Shown in pieces: positions 10,682 to 21,569 of a stretch of 64,000 bases of DNA (position 1 is the first letter of the stretch; every line of letters begins with the position of its first letter). Under the pieces are notes generated by a model, which was not told the origin of the DNA, made no database searches, and saw only the letters and a list, made by a program, of their open reading frames with translations. The translations under genes and the position numbers were made by a program. The stretch comes from Adiantum capillus-veneris (taxonomy: Eukaryota; Streptophyta; Polypodiopsida; Polypodiales; Pteridaceae): the NCBI GenBank assembly GCA_014529385.2, contig CM043945.1, positions 2,383,312 to 2,447,311 of the forward strand, written 5' to 3'.

Positions 10682-11878
10682 TGTCACGTAACACATCCAA
10701 CCCTATGTGTCCGTGGACAAGCTACTTCGATAACAAGGGTTCCGTCAGTCCAGTCAATGTAGATTAGAAGTGATCCGGCACTTTTGTGAGTCTGTTCGCA
10801 AACCGTGCATGACCAGTCACTTAGTATAGATGCATATCCTCTGGTTGCACATAGCATGATCATAAGCATTCCCATCCGAATCAGTCAGGGGAATTTTCCA
10901 GTGATTTTAGCCTATTTTCCCTATTTTTGTCATTTTTCACTTATTTATTAAGTGACTTTTGTTAGAAACTGAGCAGGGCAAATTGGGTAAGTTAATATAT
11001 AAGCAAACCCAAGTTAGCACTAAATGGCAGAAGAGGCATCAGGAGCCAAGCTCAACAGGCAACTTCCCAAGCAACACCCTTGTTGGACTTTCCTCCAAGC
11101 AAAGACATCATCGCCAAAGACCACCTTCCCTAGCGTTTTTCTCATCAGCATCAGCCTAGCGTATTCATCATGAGGATCATCGCCTAGCATCTCAGATACA
11201 GAGCATTTGCAGCAAATCTTTACCGCAAGAAGTCCCAGAACCTAGCGTTTCCAGATGGCAGCCCTAGTGTTTTGAACACCAGATCGCCCCCCCCCTTTCT
11301 GGCTGGCGTTTTTCAGCAGTAAAGCAACATCGAACCAGCGTTTTCAACCATCTATAGCAGCGATTTTCAGCCCTTAAGAACCTCAGTTTTCAGCCCCAAA
11401 ACCTGCAGATTTTCAGCGACAAAGAGCAGCAGAAGCAGCCCCAAAACCAGCGTTTTTGGATTGTAGCAGATTTCAGCCCATAGCGTTTTTGGACAGGAGA
11501 TACCAGATTGCAGATTTCAGCCCTTAGGTCGGTCTCGTCGTCCCTGTCGTCATTGCCGACATAGCCTCGAATTGCATCATTCACATGCATCCACTTTGTA
11601 CCAGTTTGTGCAATCAATAGTAGACCACTCTCGCTGACGAGAGTGGGGCCTTCGGAGGAGGGTTTGACGTCGTCTCTGGTGTCGTATCTCTCTTCTCTCT
11701 CTATCTCTCAGTCTCATTCACTTGCACGCACAGTGTCCATTCACTTCGTTGTGATCACAGCACTCTCTCATTAAGAACGGAAGGCTCTCCCTTCCATAAG
11801 AACAAAAAGGAACCTTGAGCACACTATGGAGCACTCATCTTGAGCAAAGCGCAAACATTCATTCCACTGCACCTAACA
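10682..11878 (+). repeat. Family C 3' LTR
   Basis: 1197 bp, from TGTCACGTAACACATCC to CTGCACCTAACA, preceded by the purine tract GAAAAGGAGGGGA. Confidence 0.92.
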
Positions 11879-12264
11879 AAGTGACCCCAAGTGCACTTAT
11901 AAACAGGACAAGGGATGCCCAAAAGCACTTATCCTCAAAAGCTCTGGTCCTCAAAAGCCTTGCATAAAAACTGCACAATCTGCAAGCGCAAAGTTCAAAA
12001 TCCGTATAGCCTGCCACACACTGCAATGCAATTTCTAGGGTTCCATACAGTAATGCCACACCAACAATCCATACGACACCTCCACGTTAGCAGTCAACGC
12101 GATTTGCAGAGATGCAGCCCAGAGTTCAACCTTTTGAGTTTATAGTGGTTAGTTTTTAAAACTCTAGCCCCTTAGTCCCCATCGGCCATCTTCTGGGTTC
12201 GGTTTCTCTTGTCCTCTCGGCCATTCCTTTCCAATTGCATACGCCACGTCATCACTTTGTGACC
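11879..12264 (-). repeat. Family B LTR, part 2
   Basis: It continues the LTR interrupted at 7517: AAGTGACCCCAAGTGCACTT matches the place in the 37-kb copy after TCTGAGAAGTG. It ends CATCACTTTGTGACC, the mutated TGTGACA terminus. No clean target duplication is visible around the joined LTR. Confidence 0.75.
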
Positions 12265-12528
12265 GTAGTTGTCCTCTATATGTAACAGATGTATGACTCC
12301 CATACTCTATGTAAGGCTGTCAGTAGTAATGCATACCTGCCTAAGTCCAGTCAGCTTGCGGAGTATGGCGAAGAAGTAAATCCATAACGGAAACCTCTAT
12401 CCAAGTCTCCATGCCTGCAAAAGGTAGGGAGGAAGAGAGAATGGGACTCTGTCTGTTGCCGAGTAGAGCGGCGCCTTTTGCACATGCCGCAAAATGTAAG
12501 ACTGGACCAGTAAAGGACCTCTGCCATC
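12265..12528. other. Unassigned spacer
   Basis: 264 bp between the family B LTR and the family D element. A minus open frame crosses it without any recognisable motif. I see nothing else. Confidence 0.3.
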
Positions 12529-12805
12529 TGTCACAAATGTGATAGCGTGGCATTCCAGTGAAAGAGCATCTATTTAAAGCGTCCGGAAGGGGACATCTCT
12601 AAACTTGCAACGAATTTTTGGGGAGATCTAAAATTTTAGGAAACTAATTTTTGGTGCCAACTTTTTATATTTGATGCTTTTGGGCCTTGAGCCTTTAAAT
12701 ATGAGCCTCGGTGGCCCTCTCTAGCACTGTACAATGCACACACTGCAAAGGAGGTGCTCCCCGGCTCTTGTACTTTACGAATCATCAATAAACAAAGAAA
12801 TACAG
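12529..12805 (+). repeat. Family D 5' LTR, truncated at the poly(A) region
   Basis: It shares with 13937-14270 the blocks ATTTAGGAAACT, CTTTTTATATTTGATGC, CCTTTAAATATGAGCC and ATCATCAATAAA. It ends in GAAAAAAC right after the AATAAA signal, as if copied from a polyadenylated transcript. Confidence 0.7.
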
Positions 12806-12829
12806 AAAAAACTTACTCATGAGGCTCGT

Positions 12830-13185
12830 TGCTGCCCTCGCCCATCTCCCCTGCGCACGCACTGCACCCCCCCTCTCTTGCCATCGCTCTCCTCCCCCAG
12901 CCTCCCTCGCGCTGCCCTGCCCAGCACGCTGCCTGCTGTCAACCCAGTGCGCAGCAAGCCCACAGCGCACCTGCCCCTGCCGCCGCGCCTCAAGCCCCCG
13001 CCCGCCCCAGCCTCGCGCTCCTGCTCACAGTCGCCCCCCTCATCCCACTTCCCCAGCCTCGTGTTCTCGCTCGCACTCGCATTCGCTCCCCCCATCCCAC
13101 TTCTCAGCTCACACGCAGTTGTCTACTCGACTCTCTGGGAGTTTCGCGTCGCCTTCGCCCTTCTCGATTCAACAGCAGACACAGA
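12830..13185 (+). other. Pyrimidine-rich leader of the DUF4283 frame
   Basis: About 355 bp of strongly C-rich DNA, unlike everything around it, leading to an ATG in good context (ACAGAATGG at 13186). Long open frames cross it in several registers, but they are low-complexity Pro/Ser/Arg strings and I do not call them genes. It resembles a plant gene 5' untranslated region. Confidence 0.45.
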
Positions 13186-13900
13186 ATGGCGGCTTTTGCT
13201 CCACCTCATAGGGACTCTACAGACGTCCCCTCGCCTGACACCGCGGAGCCGACCCTTCGACTTGCTCTCTCGCCAAAAGAGCAAGCGAGCCTAATGGCCG
13301 AAGTGGAACGTTTGCAAGCCACTTCAGTTATCTGCAAGATCATAGGCACTCGACCCAATCGGGGCGAGGTTCGGGATCTACTTCAGACTCGCCTTCTCTC
13401 CGATGTGGGCGAGATCACCGATGTCCAGATCCTTGGGAGAGGGTACTACCAAATAGAGTTCGAGTCTTCAAAGATGACGGCCAAGGTGATTTAGATTAGC
13501 CCAGTCGACATCCGAGCAGCTCGAGCCTACTGCAAACGATGGCATCATGGTTTTGACCCCTCTACAGATGTGCTTGAGGAGGAGGTAGACTTGCCGATCT
13601 TGGTTTGTTTCCCAGGCCTGAGGTGAGAGTACCTCCCTCTGCTACCCAGGATTGGTTCCATGTTCGGGACAGTTCTGGAGTCTGCAACTTCTGTTGTGGC
13701 CAAGGCCGCAGGTTTACCTATTGTGCCGTTTCTTGTTCGAGACACACATTCCCTCCCCAAGGTGGTACTGCTGCCTCGGGTGAGTGGGGGATTGATCAAA
13801 CAGAGTGTAGAGTATTCGGGTCTCCCGAACCAGTGTTTCATTTGCAGACAGATGGGCCATTTGCTACAACGCGCACTGCTTCCCAGCTATTGTTGGTGTA
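13186..13900 (+). pseudogene. DUF4283-type protein with CCHC knuckle, broken
   Basis: From the ATG at 13186 the frame is open for 102 codons (MAAFAPPHRD...) and holds the DUF4283-like core: LSPKEQASLMAEVERLQ, then GEITDVQILGRGYYQIEFES. A TAG at 13492-13494 interrupts it. The same domain resumes in frame and, after a frame change near 13620, in another register (VVAKAAGLPIVPF, LLPRVSGG), ending with a knuckle of CX2CX4H type (NQCFICRQMGHLLQRA) whose last Cys is replaced. DUF4283 proteins of plants bind nucleic acid and often form the first protein of LINEs. A second, separate copy lies at 21.9-22.4 kb on the minus strand. This copy is inactive. Confidence 0.7.
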
Positions 13901-13936
13901 ATCAAGGGCAATTACTCTTCTTTCAAGAGGAGGGTA

Positions 13937-14335
13937 TGTCACAAATGAGATGGCATGGCATTCCAGTGGAAGGACTTGTTTAAGGTGCTCAAAAGTGGTT
14001 GAAACGAAGTCGGACAAATTTGTAACCCAAAATATGATGACATGACACTTGTATGGACACCCCAGAATTCGCCACGAATTTTTGGGAAAATCCCAAAAAT
14101 TTAGGAAACTGTTTTTTTGGTGCTAGCTTTTTATATCTGATGCTTGGGCCTTTAAATATGAGCCTTGGGACCCACTCTGGCACTTTACAACGCGAAGACT
14201 GCAAAAGAGTGCTCCCCAACTATTGTACTTTGTAAATCATCAATAAAGAAAGAAATACCGAAAGGGGCGGCAGTCTTTGGGGCTAGTGCATTGACAAAGT
14301 CAACAATGCAAAAGCGTAGAGCAATGGGGAGAATA

Positions 14336-14338
<3 letters not shown>
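13937..14338 (+). repeat. Family D 3' LTR, end lost in (GA)n
   Basis: It starts TGTCACAAATGAGATGG after a purine tract. It contains AATCATCAATAAAG and, close behind, the shared motif GAAATACCGAAAGGGGCGG (about 14250-14270). Confidence 0.75.

Positions 14339-14386
<48 letters not shown>
14339..14386. repeat. (GA)n microsatellite
   Basis: About 24 GA units at the broken end of the family D LTR. Confidence 0.95.
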
Positions 14387-14389
<3 letters not shown>

Positions 14390-15293
14390 CTGAACCAACC
14401 AACCTTGGCAATGAATTGATTATTTAAAATGGGGGCAAGGTTGTTCTTATATACTCACCTTAGCAAATTGCCCTACCCAGACTTTGACAAATAAGTAGAA
14501 TAAATATCTAAAGTCAAAATAAATATTGGGATGACATTGGACTATTCACCCTGACTGGAAATCTGGCGTCATGGCCGCCAACACATGTGCCACACCTATC
14601 TCCTCTATCAAATCTTTATCCTCGCTATCTCAGTCAAGCTTGCCTTTGCCTTTGTCCTCTTGCGAGTTCCTGCTTTTGCCTTTGGCTTCACATTCTCGAG
14701 CCAAAAAAAGTGTCCTCACATTTATAACAACGGCTCTTGGATCTCGTGGGTACCGAGGCAATTAACCGATCAATTGCCTTGCCGTCCTCGTCAAGCTTGC
14801 CTTTGCCTCTGTCTTTAGAGAACTCGTGTATTTGCTTTTGAATTCAAATTCCCAAGCCAAACAAATTGACGGCTTTCTTGAGAATCTTAGTCCTCCATAG
14901 GCCGTTAGCTGGGTAACGGTCCCTTTCCATAGCCGATGGTTGGTGTTGACATTGGTTCATAAAGCTTGCCTTGGCCAATATGGAAGTAACATTTTATAAA
15001 GCAAGACCCTTCTCTGTAAGCATTTCAAAACGCTCACAAACTTGTGCCCCAAAATGCTCTCCAATTCTTGTAGCATTTCATGATGCTTGCAAAAAACAGC
15101 ACCCAAAATAGGCCAAAATCTAGGGCGTTTCAAAAGCTTGTTGTACAAATCTCCAAAATCATCTTCAATTTCTCCAGCATCTCAAAATGCACCAAAAACG
15201 AATTATTCTTGAGCCTGCCTTTGTCAAAGCCTTTTAAAACGCTTGCCGTGTGAAGACTTTCTAAAACACCCGCCATGTGAAGTTTCCCTCTTC
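14387..15293. other. Unassigned stretch left of gypsy element 1
   Basis: No gene is visible. It holds a repeated phrase CAAGCTTGCCTTTGCCT (near 14636 and 14792) and several CATTTCAAAACGCT-like phrases that also occur at 21.57-21.72 kb across the gypsy insertion. It therefore looks like the other half of the repeat into which that gypsy element jumped. Confidence 0.4.
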
Positions 15294-15298
15294 AGGTG
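15294..15298. repeat. Target site duplication AGGTG, left
   Basis: It is identical to 21565-21569. Confidence 0.92.
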
Positions 15299-15682
15299 TG
15301 AAACGAACGCAGAGAAAGGATCTCCCGACCGCACAGACAGCCTACAAACACGCGTCGGACGAACCACCCGACCATAGCCACCATCCGGCAGCTCCCCCGC
15401 GCTGGGGCCAACGTCCGAGGACGTAGGCATGCACCTATAAGACCGAGCGTCCCATACCACCCGGCCCCACCTCCTCAAGGTGACCTCGCGCACTCCTAGC
15501 CTCGCGGGCTAACCACTGGCACTCTGCCAGTGGGGTCGATGACTGTAAATGAGGCCTTGGCCTCCCTTTTATAATAATGGCCGGCCACATTGGCCGTGTT
15601 CACACTACGTCCGTCCGGACACTGGACGCCCATCCCGAAGGCATCTGGGCTAGATCCCCTCTCCTGTGAGCGGGACATAACA
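15299..15682 (-). repeat. Gypsy 1 3' LTR
   Basis: 384 bp, minus strand TGTTATGTCCCGC to GTTCGTTTCA. The purine tract TCTTAAGGGGGGAAGTA (minus, 15683-15699) adjoins it. Confidence 0.93.
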
Positions 15683-15693
15683 TACTTCCCCCC

Positions 15694-17058
15694 TTAAGAA
15701 CCATTGATGTCCTCATCAATGAAATGGGGATACTGAGCCTTCAAAGCTCTAACAGGTTCCCAAGTAGCAAACCTTTCAGATTGACCCTTCCATTTAATTA
15801 AGTACTCGTCATAAGCTTTTTGACGTGAACGACGGGTACGATGATCCAAAACTACTTCTGGTTCTCGAGGAATATACTCAGTTTGCATATCTTGCCATAC
15901 ATTTTCCTCGATAGGCACAACAACGTCGGCTTCGCCCAATTTCACTTTAAGGCGGCTAACATGAAACACTGGATGTACACTAACATCCGAAGGAAGAGCC
16001 AGTTTGTAGGCAACTTGGCCAATTTTCTTTGTGATCAGGAACGGACCACAATATCGAGCTGAAAGCTTATAATGCTTTCCTGTTCGCATGGTCTTGGAAT
16101 CCTTGGGTATCTTCAGATAGACCCATTGTCCCACATCTAGAGTCCTTGGAGACCTCTTTTGATTAGCATAAGTAGTGACTCGATCACGAGCCGTTCTTGT
16201 ACTATCCTTAGCCAATTCGAGCATTTCCTGCATGTCATACAGGAAATCATGAGCTTGGCGTTCCTTGACTTTCTCTAAGCCAATTGCAATTGGGGATTTA
16301 GGCTCGAATCCATACATCAGCATGAATGGGCTAAATCCAGTAGCAGAATGCTTGCTACTATTGTAGGCAAACTCTAACTGTGGGAGATACCTTTCCCAAT
16401 CAGATTGCCTGTGAGAGACATAGGCTCTCAACATGTCTTCTAAAGTCTGATTCATCCTCTCAGTTTGTCCGTCGGACTCAGGATGGTCAGAAGACGACAT
16501 ACTCAACTTCGTCTGAAGGTGAGCAAAAACATCTCGCCAAAATCGGCCAGTGAACTTAATATCTCGATCACTTACGATATCTTCTGGGAGACCATACACC
16601 TTATAAAGCTGATCGACAAATAAAACCACCAACTCATGGCTTTTTACTGTCGACTTCGTTGGTATAAACTTCGCCATTTTTGTGAGTCTATCGACCACAA
16701 CCCAAATAGCGTCATTGCCCCGACTAGTATTTCGCAAACCAACAATGAAGTCCATGGAAATACTTTGCCACTTGGCATCTGGAATTTCCAATGGGTGTAG
16801 CACGCCAGCTTTCCTAAGGCGCTCTGCCTTATTGACCTGACACTGAGCGCATCTCTTCACATAGCTCTCTATGTAAGAGCGCATTCTTGGCCAATAAAAA
16901 TATCGCTTGACCAAAGCCAAAGTTCTCTGGATGCCTGGGTACCCAGCGCTAGGAACATCGTGGCATTCGCACAAAATCTTTTGTCGAATCTCATCGATTT
17001 CCGACACGCAGACTTTACCATTTCTAAACAATAGTCCACCTCTAATGGAATATTGTCG
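15694..17058 (-). pseudogene. Gypsy 1 integrase with C-terminal chromodomain
   Basis: The frame follows the in-frame stop at 17059. The HHCC region reads CHDVPSAGYPGIQRT...CAQCQVNK; the second His is Tyr, which may weaken zinc binding. The DDE core shows SMDFIVGL, VSDRDIKF and DGQTERMNQTLED. After a GPFLITKKIGQVAYKL segment comes a chromodomain near the C-terminus with YLIKWKGQSERFATWEP. In plant chromoviruses this module is thought to steer insertion to heterochromatin. The frame stops at 15694, next to the purine tract, at the natural place. Confidence 0.92.
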
Positions 17059-18927
17059 CTATCTCGTCTCTCCAGCACGACTCACTTGGGTCTCCGGGCC
17101 ACCCAAGCCTGTATGCAAGTCATGCCCCGCTTCGACCTCGTTCCATATCTTGCCAAAATGGCCATCGGAACGACATAGCCCTCGGAGAGAGAGATAGAAA
17201 TCCGTCGAGATTTCAGCCATAGACAAGGCATTGACCTCAGGAATCAAGCTGAGCGCATCGGCAACTCGATTGCTGGATCCTTTTCTATAACGAATCTCAA
17301 AGTCAAACTCTTGCCTAAGCTCAACCCATCTAGCCTTCCGGCCTCTGAGATCACCCTGATCACAGATATAGCGCAAGGAATGATGATCTGTCCATGCAAC
17401 AAACTTACAGCCATACAAGTAGTGCCGCCATTTCCTCAGGGCGTGGACTACAGCATAAAGCTCCTTTTCATATGTTGGATAATGCATTTCAGCGTTAGAA
17501 AGCTTCTTACTTTCAAACGCGACAAGTCGTCCATCCTGGTATAATGCCGCACCAATAGCATAATCACTAGCATCCGTTTCAACCACAAACGGTTTGCTAG
17601 GATCCACAATGTGTAATATTGGCGCAGTAGTCACCAAGTGCTTTAGTGTTCGAAAGCTCTCGTCGAGACGCTCATTCCAGACAACAGGGGGATTACCTTT
17701 ACGACGAGGGCCCGAAGTCTTCGGCCCTTTCACCCCTCCTTTTAAAAGTTGCGTAAGCGGCGCAGCAACTTTAGAGTAATCCTTAATAAACTTGCGAAAG
17801 AATCCAGTAAAGCCTAAAAAGGACTTTACTTGGCGCACATTCTTCAGAATGGGCCAATTTCGCACTTTATCCAACTTTTCAGGGTCGACGTGAATTTCAT
17901 CGCGAGTAATGATATGACCCAAGTACAGAAGCTCTTTCTTAAAGAATTCACACTTCGAAGCCTTAGCGTAAAGCTTCTCAGTTCTCAGTACTTCGAGAAC
18001 AGTGCGTATATGCACTAGGTGGTCAGACAAACTTCTGCTGTAGATCAAGATATCATCGAGAAATACAACAACGAAGTTGCCTAAAAATGGTCTCAGCAGA
18101 TCATTCATCATCTGCTCGAACGTAGCTGGAGCATTGGAAAAACCAAAAGGCAAGACCAAAAACTCGTAGTGACCATAACGCGTATGGAAGCCTGTCTTAG
18201 GAATATCTTCCAGTTTGATTCGTATCTGATGATAGCCTGATCGCAGGTCTATCTTCGTAAAATACAACGCTCCATGGAGCCGATCTATCAGATCGTCCAT
18301 GTGCGGGAGAGGATACTTGTTCTTGACAGTGGGTTTATTCAATCCCTTGTAATCCACGCAGAAGCGCATAGTGTTATCCTTCTTTCGAGAAAGTAGCACT
18401 GGCGCTCCCCACGGGGATTTGCTAGGCTGAACAAAACCCCTGTCGAGGTAATCCTTCAGTTGTCGCTGAATCTCGTCCTCGGTTTTACTAAACCGATAGG
18501 GTTGCTTTGAGAAGGGCAGACTACCAGCCACCAACTCAATGCCATGATCTACTCCTCTCGAAGGCGGCAAGCCAGGAGGTAGATCATCAGGAAAAACATC
18601 CTTGAAATCAGTCATGATTTCTCGGATAAGGTTGGATTCGTCGGAATCCCGAAGTTCAACAGAAGAACATGAAACATTTTTACGAAATTCAGTGACAGAA
18701 GTACCAAGCACTAATGAATCAAACCAAGCAGATGGTACACATTGATAGAAATCAACATCAGAAGACTTTATTTCTTTATACATTTCCAAAGCAGTAACAA
18801 CTGGTATTGCAAAACCATTATTTACAGACTTCTGATTACAAAGCGACACAGATACATGAGGCATGTTCTGCTTAACAAAAACAAGAGAGTGATGTACATA
18901 GTCTATATACAATGAGTTGTTTATCAT
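17059..18927 (-). pseudogene. Gypsy 1 reverse transcriptase and RNase H
   Basis: 622 open codons. Reverse transcriptase motifs appear in order: FCVDYKGLNK, IDLRSGYHQIR, LPFGFSNAPATFEQMM and the catalytic VVVFLDDILIYS. The RNase H domain follows: ETDASDYAIGAAL, YEKELYAVVHALRKWRHYL, TDHHSLRYI and NRVADALS. The enzyme would copy element RNA to DNA in the cytoplasmic particle. A TAG at 17059-17061 ends the frame, and the integrase continues in the same register directly after it, so the stop separates two parts of one polyprotein. The start of this frame overlaps the protease frame. Confidence 0.93.
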
Positions 18928-19861
18928 AAAACCATAGAATTCCTAAAATAACATCTGCTCTGTCCAGGCGCATGATGTGGAAATCCAGGTTCTCTTTGTA
19001 ATCAGCCAGCTCGAGCGACAAGTCTGGAACCATCCGATTCCATACATCCGTATCCACGCCACGAGCCATCTTCACGCGATACTCATGGTCACTGTCCCGC
19101 GTCCGCAGGCTCAGTTTCTGCACCAATTTTGCATACACAATTTTTTTTGCATCCACAAAATTGTGTGAGCTTCCATTATCAAGGAGTACGGTCACGTCGT
19201 GACCATTGATCTTCCCGGGGAAACGGAGAAGATCGTGCTTATCAAACACTTTGGTACTAAAAGTACAGTTAGTGCATGAACTGTGCGCTAAGTGATGGAT
19301 TTCGACTTGAACAACATCAGAGTTACCTGAGATCTCGTGGATTTGAACCGAAGGACGGCCTTGCAGTTTCTGCGTCTTTTTCTTCTTGGGGCAATCCTTG
19401 ATTTGGTGACCCGTTTGGCCACATCCGAAGCAAGCCCCCTTCTTCACTGCATCAGCAACTGAAGCATTCCTTGCTTTCTTTTTCTCCTGAGAAAATCTCG
19501 GCGGTGATTTGGACTTATGCTGGAATCGGGGTCGCTTCCTCGAAGCGCCCTCACCAGATTGATGGTCTGCAGTTCTTTTCTTCTCATAATTCGCTCCATT
19601 TATCAAATGGAACGTCCTGGCCTTTGCCACTGCATCCTCGACGTCAGTCGGGGCTTTGTCTTTGATTAAGGCCCAACGGTAATCCTCATGTAGTCCCAGC
19701 AGGTACATACGCACAGTGTGTGTAGAATCCACCTTGCAGAAGGTGAGCGCCTCTTTGAAAGCTGTCGTATACTTATCAAAAGACAGAGTTAAAGACTCTG
19801 CAATTTGGCATAAGCTTTCAAAGGGTTCATTTTGGCGAAATCCCTCTTGAATTTCACACAA
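18872..19861 (-). pseudogene. Gypsy 1 gag C-terminus, zinc knuckle and protease
   Basis: The true homology starts near 19805 (SLTLSFDKYTTAFKEAL). It contains a perfect CCHC knuckle (CFGCGQTGHQIKDC) that would bind element RNA. A retropepsin-like protease follows with active-site region VLLDNGSSHNFVD; the usual Thr after the catalytic Asp is Asn here. The frame leaves the pol register near 18905, shortly after the conserved DVILGI flap motif. There, reverse-transcriptase-side sequence continues in another frame. The overlap (18872-18927) could be a programmed shift or a mutation; I favour mutation because the tail in this frame is not protein-like. Confidence 0.85.
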
Positions 19862-20397
19862 AAGTCAGCCCACATCGTAGGCTTCTCTGTCATGTCACAC
19901 CACCAGGTAAGCGCCTTACTGCGCAGATAGAAAGGAATCGTCTGAATCCTCCGTTCATCATGCTCACCATGGAGATCAAAGTATGTGGTCCACTGGTGCA
20001 GCCAGTTATTTACGGCCAGTTCCGTACACTCCTTCTCTTCCCCTGAGAAATTTGTAGTTTTGTACGGAATTGTGACAGTCGGACCACCCTGTGAACGCCC
20101 AAAAGCAGCAATCTACGTCCCCAATTGCTGGAGATGAGTTTCGCCCTCGAAAATACGCGCAGTCGTCGACTGAGCCATATTATCAAGAGTAGAGAGTCGG
20201 GAACTGAGCCCCTGCACGACCCCTTCGAGAGAGGCCAAGCGAATGTTCGTCTGAACGTTCGCGTTTTCCAGAGCAGTAACACGCTGGTCGAAACTTTGGA
20301 AAGTACTTGTAATCCATGTGTAGAGAGCATGCGTGAATGGGATTTGGATGTTACCTGGCGCGTCGTCACGCTGCACATCTGAGCTGGAGGAATCCAT
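19862..20397 (-). pseudogene. Gypsy 1 gag, N-terminal part
   Basis: The start ATG at 20397 (MDSSSSDVQRDDAPG) begins a Ty3-type gag with a coiled-coil region (ALENANVQTNIRLASLEGVV). An in-frame TAG at 20113-20115 interrupts it. Beyond the stop the same frame keeps clear gag sequence (NNWLHQWTTYFDLHG, TWWCDMTEKPTMWADF, RDFAKMNPL), so the stop is a mutation. Near 19805 the reading register changes to that of the downstream frame. The gag protein would form the particle shell; this copy cannot make it whole. Confidence 0.85.
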
Positions 20398-21176
20398 GGT
20401 GAAGTGCGTGAAAAACTAGAAAATTCACGCAAAACGGAGCCTTTTCTGCACTTTTTGGTCGCGAAAAGTTGAAGTTGCGAAGAGCTCCACGTGTCGGCGT
20501 GAGTGTATGAAGGCGAGCAGGTGATGGCTGGAGCGCAGGAGCGCGAGCAGGTGAGAGGGAGAAGCAACAGAAAGAAGTAGAGAGCTCAAAAATGAGTTTC
20601 TCTGCAAACTGTAAAGTCTCTGTAAGTGAGTTTTAATAAAACTCGGGTTTCAGACTATTATTAAAAAAAGTCCAAGCTTGAGCCACCTTGAATTAAAAGG
20701 CCCACTTAAATAAACCCTTAAGACCCTGCGTTTTTTAACTCTTTAATGCCAGCGTAAAAAAAAACCATCAGCGTGGAGTTTTTCGAAGGCAGCGCTGGCC
20801 AGAGACTGACGCGTGGAGAGAGAAATATCCAGGCCCGTGGGTATGCGTGCCCAGCACAAGCCACGAGCGCCACATTGGAGCCAGCGCATACCAAAGCTTC
20901 CATGCTGGAATTGCCTGCTCAGAGAGAAAAACTCTGCAGCGCTGAGAGGTACCAATAAATTCATCGGAAATCTTTCAATTTCTAGCACTCCCATTTGTCA
21001 ATTTGCTGATTTTTATCAAAAATCAGCAGTCGAACAGTATTATTTACCTGCAAACATGCTTCCAAGAAGAAAAGTAAGCAATTTCAGCAATTTAATCACT
21101 AAAAAATTACGCGAACACGAGGTTTTCCGACCCGAACTGTTCCGTAGGTGTGCACACGGTCCTTCGTGCAACCAAG
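20398..21176 (-). other. Gypsy 1 untranslated leader
   Basis: About 780 bp between primer site and gag ATG. I see no conserved frame in it. Confidence 0.6.
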
Positions 21177-21191
21177 CCGGCTCTGATACCA
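21177..21191 (-). promoter_or_regulatory. Primer binding site, tRNA-iMet type
   Basis: The minus strand reads TGGTATCAGAGCCGG immediately after the LTR end. Confidence 0.9.
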
Positions 21192-21564
21192 TGAAACGAA
21201 CGCGGAGAAAGAATCTCCCGGCCGCACAGACCGCCTACTGACACACGTCGGACGAACCACCCAACCATAGCCACCATCCGGCAGCTCCCCCGTGCTGGGG
21301 CCAACGTCCGAGGACGTAGACATGCACCTGTAAGACTGAGCGTCCCATACCACCCGGCCTCACCTCCTCGAGGTGACCTCGCGCACTCCTAGCCTCACGG
21401 GCTAACCACTTGCACTCTGCCAGTGGGGTCGATGACTGTAAATGAGGCCTTGGCCTCCCTTTTATAATAATGACCGGCCACACTGGCCGTGTTCACACTA
21501 CGTCCGCCCGGACATTGGATGGGCATCTGGGCTAGATCCCCTCTCCTGTGAGCGGGACATAACA
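21192..21564 (-). repeat. Gypsy 1 5' LTR
   Basis: 373 bp with the same termini. It contains CCTTTTATAATAATG on the plus strand near 21458. It lacks 11 bp present in the other LTR near 15640. Confidence 0.93.
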
Positions 21565-21569
21565 AGGTG
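21565..21569. repeat. Target site duplication AGGTG, right
   Basis: It matches 15294-15298. Confidence 0.92.

Larger units (their letters stand above)
7518..11878 (+). mobile_element. Complete non-autonomous LTR retrotransposon, family C
   Basis: Two near-identical LTRs of about 1.2 kb frame a 1.96-kb interior. A primer site (TGGTATCACAGC, 8726-8737) and a purine tract (AAAAGGAGGGGA before 10682) are in place. AAGT flanks both sides (7514-7517 and 11879-11882), and removing the element restores a continuous family B LTR. The interior encodes a broken gag-like coiled-coil protein and an acidic His-Asp repeat protein but no protease, reverse transcriptase or integrase. The near-identical LTRs suggest a fairly recent insertion, made with enzymes supplied from elsewhere. 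Confidence 0.9.
12529..14338 (+). mobile_element. LTR element, family D, carrying a DUF4283/zinc-knuckle frame
   Basis: Two copies of a sequence starting TGTCACAAATG (12529 and 13937) frame about 1.1 kb. A purine tract (AGAGGAGGGTA) sits directly before the second. The first copy stops abruptly after AATAAACAAAGAAATACAG, and the second runs into a (GA)n tract at 14339, so neither LTR end is complete. The interior holds a C-rich leader and a DUF4283-type frame, a domain normally found in LINE ORF1 proteins and related plant genes. No pol is present. It could be a non-autonomous LTR element that captured a DUF4283 gene, or a chimera formed by deletion. Confidence 0.65.
15299..21564 (-). mobile_element. 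Ty3/gypsy chromodomain retrotransposon (gypsy 1), complete but broken
   Basis: A 6.27-kb element on the minus strand with two LTRs, a tRNA-iMet primer site, a purine tract and a perfect target duplication AGGTG (15294-15298 and 21565-21569). The coding order is gag, zinc knuckle, protease, reverse transcriptase, RNase H, integrase, chromodomain, which defines a plant chromovirus. It carries at least two in-frame stops and two frame changes. The LTRs differ by about 20 substitutions and an 11-bp indel by eye (roughly 6 percent), so this is not a recent insertion. Confidence 0.95.

Noticed and set aside
12734-13494. Frames of 130-221 codons over the C-rich leader
   Set aside because: Low-complexity Pro/Ser/Arg strings open in several registers at once. 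Only the part from 13186 on shows domain similarity.
18872-18927. Programmed frameshift between protease and reverse transcriptase of gypsy 1
   Set aside because: No slippery heptamer is obvious at the overlap and the element carries other mutations, so a simple indel is more likely.
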